A stretch of DNA of 39,225 nt from an uncultured bacterium. Lineage in GTDB: Bacteria > Patescibacteriota > Minisyncoccia > Phycocordibacterales > PALSA-1337. The notes beneath the pieces were generated by a model that ran no database searches, was not told the origin of the DNA, and worked only from the letters and a program-made list of their open reading frames with translations. This document shows positions 34,096-39,225 of this stretch, in pieces (within the stretch, counting starts at the first letter, position 1; every line of letters begins with the position of its first letter). Location: assembly GCA_903837075.1 (NCBI GenBank), contig CAILTI010000029.1, forward strand, positions 1 to 39,225, given 5' to 3'. The position numbers were made by a program, and so were the translations under genes.

Positions 34096-35181
34096 TTACA
34101 AAAACTTTCTCACCAACCGTATCAGTATCTCAGGTATCTTCTCGATGAAAAACCTATTTTTCCAATCACTCCATAGAACTTCATTGGTTTCTTGGATGTC
34201 GCGGACGAAATGTGCGGAAAGTTCTTCGGCGAAGGAGGTGTTGGTCGTTATGATATTGGCTTCGAAATTGTAAAGTAGGCTGGCGCTGTCTAGATTCATG
34301 GAGCCGACGCTCGCCCAGGTACCGTCGATAACGGTGGATTTGCTGTGGATCATATTGCCAGTGAAAAGGAAGATGCGCACACCAGATTCTAGAAGCATGT
34401 TGAAGAATGCTCTAGCACCGAGGTCGACAGTATAATAGTCGGACTTTTCCGGAATGATGATACGTACATCGACACCTCTCTTTGCGGCCAATTTCAAAGT
34501 ACGTGCCAGACGATGAGTCGGTACGAAATATGGGGTGGTTATGTATATGTAATGTCTAGCGTTACGTATAGCTTCTATGAGATCTGCATATATATGCCTC
34601 TTGCCCGGGGCGGGGTAGTTGGTGGTGTAACGAAACTCTTCGTCACGAGCATGTTTTCGTGGAGGGAGGTCGTGGCTATCTTTGGCTCTCGCCCACATGC
34701 GTTCAAAGGCGTTCTTCATCTCCTTGGCTACTTTGCCTTCTATACGTACGTTGGTATCACGCCATCCTTTCATCCGATCATCCATACAGATACTGCCGGT
34801 ATAGCCGACATTCTCATCGATGACTAGAGTGCGGCGATGATTGCGAAGGTACCAAGAACGGAAATTGGGCACTTTGAAATATGAGGGAATGAGTGTTCTC
34901 CAGAAGACCATTTCGATACCTTTCGTTTTGAGGTCATCTGCGATATTCGTACCAAAGAATGTGAAGCTCCCCGCGGCATCCCAGAGGAAGCGGACCGTAA
35001 CACCGGCAGCAGCCCTCTCCGCGCAGACATTGATAAGTTTCTGACCGAACTCGTCGTTGGCAAAGATGAATTGTTCGAGGACGATGGACTTTTCTGCGCG
35101 AGCGCAGTCTGAAAGCATGGAGTACCACGCCTCCTCGTTGGTGTAATAGAGTTTCCAGGATGTGGGGGTGGAGGAGGACAT
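34096..35181 (-). CDS. Phospholipase D / cardiolipin synthase family protein
   Basis: HRRTLVIDENVGYTGS and HSKSTVIDGTWASVGSMNLD HKD-type motifs; internal ATG start (MSSSTPTSWKLYYTNEEA). Confidence 0.88.
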   Translation of the reverse strand: MSSSTPTSWKLYYTNEEAWYSMLSDCARAEKSIVLEQFIFANDEFGQKLINVCAERAAAGVTVRFLWDAAGSFTFFGTNIADDLKTKGIEMVFWRTLIPSYFKVPNFRSWYLRNHRRTLVIDENVGYTGSICMDDRMKGWRDTNVRIEGKVAKEMKNAFERMWARAKDSHDLPPRKHARDEEFRYTTNYPAPGKRHIYADLIEAIRNARHYIYITTPYFVPTHRLARTLKLAAKRGVDVRIIIPEKSDYYTVDLGARAFFNMLLESGVRIFLFTGNMIHSKSTVIDGTWASVGSMNLDSASLLYNFEANIITTNTSFAEELSAHFVRDIQETNEVLWSDWKNRFFIEKIPEILIRLVRKFL

Positions 35182-35264
35182 CAGGGATAGTCTACAGTTA
35201 TATTGACTTTGGCTCAAGTTTTGATATTATTGTAATGTAACTAGTCGCCAATGATTGGCAAACT

Positions 35265-35286
35265 GAACCCGCCTATAGGCGGGTTC
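35265..35286. terminator. Bidirectional terminator-like palindrome
   Basis: GAACCCGCC-TATA-GGCGGGTTC. Confidence 0.6.
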
Positions 35287-35290
35287 CGAC

Positions 35291-35704
35291 TTATACCAGG
35301 TCAGAGACGTATTTTCTGATCCTTTGAAAGTCCTGAAAAGAGACCGTGTCGATGTATCTGTCTAATCTTCTACTACTGAGTAATCTCATTTGGTGTATTT
35401 CCGCAGCCCTCACTATACCATTACATTCAAAAGTGTAGTGGATACGACTTTCGTCTGGCCACTTTTTTGTTGTAAGTGGAATTGCCCAAAAAGTATTTTC
35501 GGAAAATATTCGGAATATGATGACTGGCCGCTCGAAATGTTCATGTTTTCCATCTTCTTCACTACCAACATTACAACCAAGGAAACACCACCAAATTTGA
35601 CGTTCTACCAATCGCGGAGACTTAGTCCGCAAATGCACCTCCTGTTTTCGAATATTCCATAGGTCAAATTGTTTTATTTGTTCGTTCGGTATATTTCCTA
35701 GCAT
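35291..35704 (-). CDS. PemK/MazF-like toxin family protein
   Basis: VERQIWWCFLGCNVGSEEDGKHEHFERPVIIFRIFSENTFWAIPLTTK. Confidence 0.75.
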   Translation of the reverse strand: MLGNIPNEQIKQFDLWNIRKQEVHLRTKSPRLVERQIWWCFLGCNVGSEEDGKHEHFERPVIIFRIFSENTFWAIPLTTKKWPDESRIHYTFECNGIVRAAEIHQMRLLSSRRLDRYIDTVSFQDFQRIRKYVSDLV

Positions 35705-35866
35705 ATTTTAACCATATCATAGAGGCGATGAAGATCTGATAAAGATCTGATCAAGATTCGATAAAGAAAAGATCAAATTTTGATGAAGATTTTAGACGAA
35801 GCTGGAACTAGATAATATCGCCAACCTCATCAATTATTTGTATTTATATGGTACGATATCTGTGTC

Positions 35867-36313
35867 ATGACGACATATATAGATAACAAAAAGGCACATT
35901 TCGACTACGAAGTCCTCGACAAATACGAGGCGGGTATAGAGTTGCTCGGTTTCGAAGTGAAGTCTATAAAGAAAGGTCAGGGATCACTGGATGGTGCTTA
36001 TGTCATCATCCGTGGCGGGGAAGCGTATGCTATGAATGTATTCGTACCACCGTATCAGGAAAAGAATACTCCACCGGGGTATGAACCTAGGAGAAACCGT
36101 CGCCTCATCATGCGGAAAGAAGAGATCGCCAAACTGTCCCACACAGAGGCAGACCGTGGTTTGACAATAGTGCCTATTTCGATATATAATAAGTCCAACC
36201 TCATCAAAGTCGTCGTCGCTGTCGTCAAGGGCAAGAAGAAGTATGACAAGCGAGAGGTGACGAAGAAACGCGAAACAGATCGCGAGATCAGGAGGGATTT
36301 TAAAGATCGTTGA
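35867..36313 (+). CDS. smpB: SsrA-binding protein SmpB
   Basis: NKKAHFDYEVLDKYEAGIELLGFEVKSIKKGQGSLDGAYVIIRGGEAYAMNVFVPPYQ. Confidence 0.96.
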   Translation: MTTYIDNKKAHFDYEVLDKYEAGIELLGFEVKSIKKGQGSLDGAYVIIRGGEAYAMNVFVPPYQEKNTPPGYEPRRNRRLIMRKEEIAKLSHTEADRGLTIVPISIYNKSNLIKVVVAVVKGKKKYDKREVTKKRETDREIRRDFKDR

Positions 36314-36400
36314 AAAATGAAAGTCCATAAAGTCCGTGAAGTCCATAAAGTTTTTTCTTTATAGACTTTAGAGACTTTCTGACTTTAAGGACTTCTATAT

Positions 36401-36800
36401 GGGGATGATCGGCATAGACAATCAACCGTTCCCGTTCGTGCGGTGCGAGCACCATTAACTCGGAGTCCTTCGAAGCTCTCTTGTAGAGCGTAGTAGGACG
36501 AAAATCTGATGGAAATTCTAAATGCTAAATCAACCGTTTCGCCGTATTTCGGCCAAAAGGACTTTGCATTCGCTCTCGTTTAACGAGGCCGTCCTTCTAT
36601 AGGGATCCTAACTATAGTGTGGGCGTAATAACGTGGATGTAGGGTAGTGTGTCTTCTCAACACATCACCTGAAATCTAGAGATCGTGACTGTGTGTTTCG
36701 CAATACTTTTAGCACAGTCATCAAACTTCAAGTTTTGCTAACATCGTAGATTCGTTCGACGAACATTGATTGCACGGCGGTTCGATTCCGCCCATCTCCA
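36401..36800 (+). ncRNA. ssrA: tmRNA
   Basis: Acceptor GGGGATG (36401) / CATCTCC (36793-36799) + A; T-arm GGCGGTTCGATTCCGCC; putative tag ORF GCT...TAA 36524-36583 (AKSTVSPYFGQKDFAFALV); directly after smpB. CCA not encoded. Confidence 0.9.
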
Positions 36801-36807
36801 CAACACA

Positions 36808-36841
36808 AAAACTGACCTAGACTGCTCTGGGTCAGTTTTTC
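36808..36841 (+). terminator. tmRNA terminator
   Basis: AAAAACTGACC...GGTCAGTTTTT. Confidence 0.75.
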
Positions 36842-37054
36842 GTGTGTATGAAAGAGATGGTTGGATGAGAACGGCGGAGGCTATATGCGAGCAGTAGCGA
36901 GCATGCTGAGCCGGTGCCCAGACCGAGGCGAACGGGTAGTGAGCCGAGAGTCGCGGGAGATTCCGCCCATCTCCACAAAAGAAAATAGCCCTAATAATAT
37001 GGGCTGTTTTTTCATAAAGAATGTGAAGTTAGGACTGTGTTATAATATTGATAT

Positions 37055-37624
37055 ATGAAAAACTCTAATAAAGGTTTTGCGGTCCCATTATTAATAGGGA
37101 TTATTGTATTATTAGTTATCGGTGGTGGTGTCTATATTTATACTAACAAAAAGGTTGAAGTTCCTGCGGTTGTTGATAATGCAACAGTGCAATCAAATCC
37201 TACAGGCTCAACTCCTTTGGTTGGTGATATGGTAAATAAATCTTTTGATAAATACGTTAAACTCGCTGACAAAGAGTTATTGTTAGGTTTTGGACAGAAC
37301 TATTTTTCAGCAAAAGAAATTTTAGTACCAAAAACTAATAATGATAAATTGTATGGTGATATTTTATATAAGATGATTTATGAAAATAATACAGTTTATG
37401 ATATGTATGTAGCAGGATCGAACACTCTATATGAACATGGTAATTTTCAGTCTTGGCTAGCTAGACAGATAGCTCGATACAATTCTATTGTGCCAAGTGG
37501 TAATGGGGTTGAATTTGAAAAATGGTATGTCGAATTTAGGGGGACTGGTTCTGCCAGAGTAATTGGTAAATATGTTGATAATCAATCGATAAAAGTTGAA
37601 AAGGTTGTAACATATGTTCAGTAG
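37055..37624 (+). CDS. Hypothetical membrane-anchored protein (189 aa)
   Basis: N-terminal TM segment VPLLIGIIVLLVIGGGVYIYT; TATAAT at 37041-37046. Confidence 0.7.
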   Translation: MKNSNKGFAVPLLIGIIVLLVIGGGVYIYTNKKVEVPAVVDNATVQSNPTGSTPLVGDMVNKSFDKYVKLADKELLLGFGQNYFSAKEILVPKTNNDKLYGDILYKMIYENNTVYDMYVAGSNTLYEHGNFQSWLARQIARYNSIVPSGNGVEFEKWYVEFRGTGSARVIGKYVDNQSIKVEKVVTYVQ

Positions 37625-37660
37625 CAATAATGTTATAGGATTATTTTTTTGAAATTAATC

Positions 37661-37970
37661 TTATCTATATTTACTCAAATCTACATAGGCACGAGTTTTT
37701 GCCTCTTCAACTGCCTCGTGCCACTCCATAACATAGCTCTGTAACTGATTCCAAGTATTTGGGTCTATGTCCACATGTACAATAAAATATTCCACTCCCG
37801 TCTTGTGATACCAACAGGGCACTATATCAAGCAAAACTCAGCCCCTTTTCAAACCCCCTAGCCCCTATAATCGCCTCAGACGCTTCAAAAACCCAAGGAT
37901 ATAGTTTGGTTCCAACTTTGGCTCAATCTGAATACGATGCTGGCCATATGGTTTATCGTAGTGGTAGTAT
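37661..37970 (-). pseudogene. Possible degraded gene remnant
   Basis: Minus-strand fragments in different frames: YGQHRIQIEPKLEPNYILGF and LLDIVPCWYHKTGVEYFIVHVDIDPNTWNQLQSYVMEWHEAVEEAKTRAYVDLSKYR*. Confidence 0.3.
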
Positions 37971-38854
37971 ATGATTAATCATATGAATAACATATCTGTC
38001 AATAAAACACTCATTCAGCGGCTACGTAGCGCCGTCATGGTTGCTCATAGGGCCATTTTACAGGTCACGCCTAAAGAGAAAAACAAACTGGAAGATGTTT
38101 GGGATGTTGAACACGCATACTATTCTAGTGCTCTGGAAGGAAGTAATATTGATCGAAAAGAATTTGAGGCGTTGGCTAAACAAACAAGCTAGTCATACAG
38201 CTAAACTATGTCGGAACGACCGAAGAATGAAGAAGAATTGCAACGGTTGGAAGCAATCGGTGTGATTCGTGCATCTCGCTTTGTTAGAAAATACGCAAAT
38301 ACGCATAAAAGTCCTAACATGGATACCATTTTGATATTCATAGAAATATTTTTCAAGATGCATGGCCAGAGATTGCTGGTAAGATGCGAACAGTTGGGCT
38401 TAAGATTACAGATTCTTATCATCTTCCGCCACACCATTCGGTGGTGCCCAAATTGATTAAAGACGCCAGCGAGGAATTCAATAGTCGTCTCTTAAAATTG
38501 AGATCAACCGAATCATTTTGGTTGGAGGATGCAGAACTATCAGAAGAAAAGATGATGAAGATTGATCAGATCGTAGATACTGCAGCGTGGATTCATCACA
38601 AAATAACCTTTATTCATCCATTTCAGGATGGTAATGGTCGAACTGCTCGTTTGGCAGCCAATCTTGTTCTCGAATGTTACGGTCTTGTTGGTATTTCAAT
38701 AAAAATTGAAAGGGAGAATAAAAATCAATATCGTCAGGCGTTGGCACAAGTCGATAAGATGAGTGATTTAGAGCCATTGAAGACACACATCTACGAAGGT
38801 CTTATTGATCGTCTTGCGGGCGTTCCGATGTTTTTCGATAAAAGTCAGCATTAA
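37971..38854 (+). pseudogene. Fic-family protein, frame disrupted
   Basis: SSALEGSN inhibitory-type motif in ORF 37971-38192; HPFQDGNGRTARLAANLVL Fic motif in ORF 38384-38854. In-frame stop at 38190-38192 and a frameshift near 38335. Confidence 0.75.
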
Positions 38855-39176
38855 TCTAGATCCTATCCAGCATATGGACATAAACTAGGTATGTAAATGT
38901 AGAGATTTTCCTGCTCAAACAAAGTTCTAACGTCCTTCACGGTTTTCCACAGGTACAATTAGATACAATTTAGTACAGTTTTGCCTTATTCATCTTCCTG
39001 GTAAAAAGTCATGGGTCAAATGTGACATGATAAATGTTGTTTCTATAGAAAGACTAAATCTTGTCCGTGATAGAAAATCAGGATTACGCCACGCTCCGGC
39101 CACGCTCCGAATGTAGGAGATATTTTTTTAAAGAAGATCAAAGAATCTATCAAAAAATTTCATAATTTTTAAATCA

Positions 39177-39199
39177 GAAACCGCTTTAGGCGGTTTCTA
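39177..39199. terminator. Terminator-like hairpin
   Basis: AGAAACCGC-TTTAG-GCGGTTTCT. Confidence 0.5.
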
Positions 39200-39225
39200 C
39201 TAAGGACATGGTCAGTTTGCATTCA

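Noticed and set aside
34096-35181. Inactive PLD because the first HKD reads HRR
   Set aside because: A conservative K-to-R change in one motif alone is not enough to claim loss of activity.
36840-36985. Complete tRNA gene
   Set aside because: Acceptor-like GAGATGG/CCATCTC ends exist, but the T-loop is GAGATT rather than TTCGATT and no normal D or anticodon arm could be drawn.
36861-37058. ORF 65 aa after tmRNA
   Set aside because: Composed of the duplicated tmRNA end and GC-rich repeat; unlikely to be coding.
39093-39112. CACGCTCCGGCCACGCTCCG short tandem duplication
   Set aside because: Only two 10-bp units; no context to support function.

Overview
The window is a compact, gene-dense chromosome segment. 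It looks like Candidate Phyla Radiation (CPR, probably Parcubacteria-type) bacterial DNA: Zn-type S14, no L30 gene between S5 and L15, minimal operons and many short CPR-style proteins. Housekeeping content includes pgk, recJ, RNase HI, comEC, Fe/Mn SOD, rpmB, an M50 protease, rpsL-rpsG...fusA, rpsN-rpsH-rplF-rplR-rpsE-rplO-secY-adk-map, ndk, a beta-CASP nuclease, infC-rpmI-rplT (minus strand), a PLD-family synthase, smpB and ssrA (tmRNA). The standout system is a complete diversity-generating retroelement (DGR) at about 365-2895. It has a variable target protein whose 3' end is the VR (867-992), a matching template repeat (TR, 1338-1463), an Avd-like four-helix-bundle gene on the opposite strand, and a DGR-type reverse transcriptase. 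I aligned VR and TR by hand: 21 mismatches in 126 bp, 18 of them at TR adenines. Other notable signals: an in-frame palindromic repeat (like Rickettsia palindromic elements) in recJ, rpsE and a beta-CASP gene; a structured element present next to the DGR and again before ndk; several cloverleaf-like palindromic elements; intergenic hairpins whose arms are degenerate 7-, 8- or 9-mer tandem repeats; a candidate ncRNA at about 30316-30526; a 20-bp duplication of the tmRNA 3' end; widespread -10 boxes 6-10 nt upstream of start codons (leaderless mRNAs); HicBA inside the str operon; an IS with perfect 26-bp TIRs and a frameshifted Zn-ribbon; and a disrupted Fic gene. All calls come from reading the sequence. 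No searches or folding programs were run.
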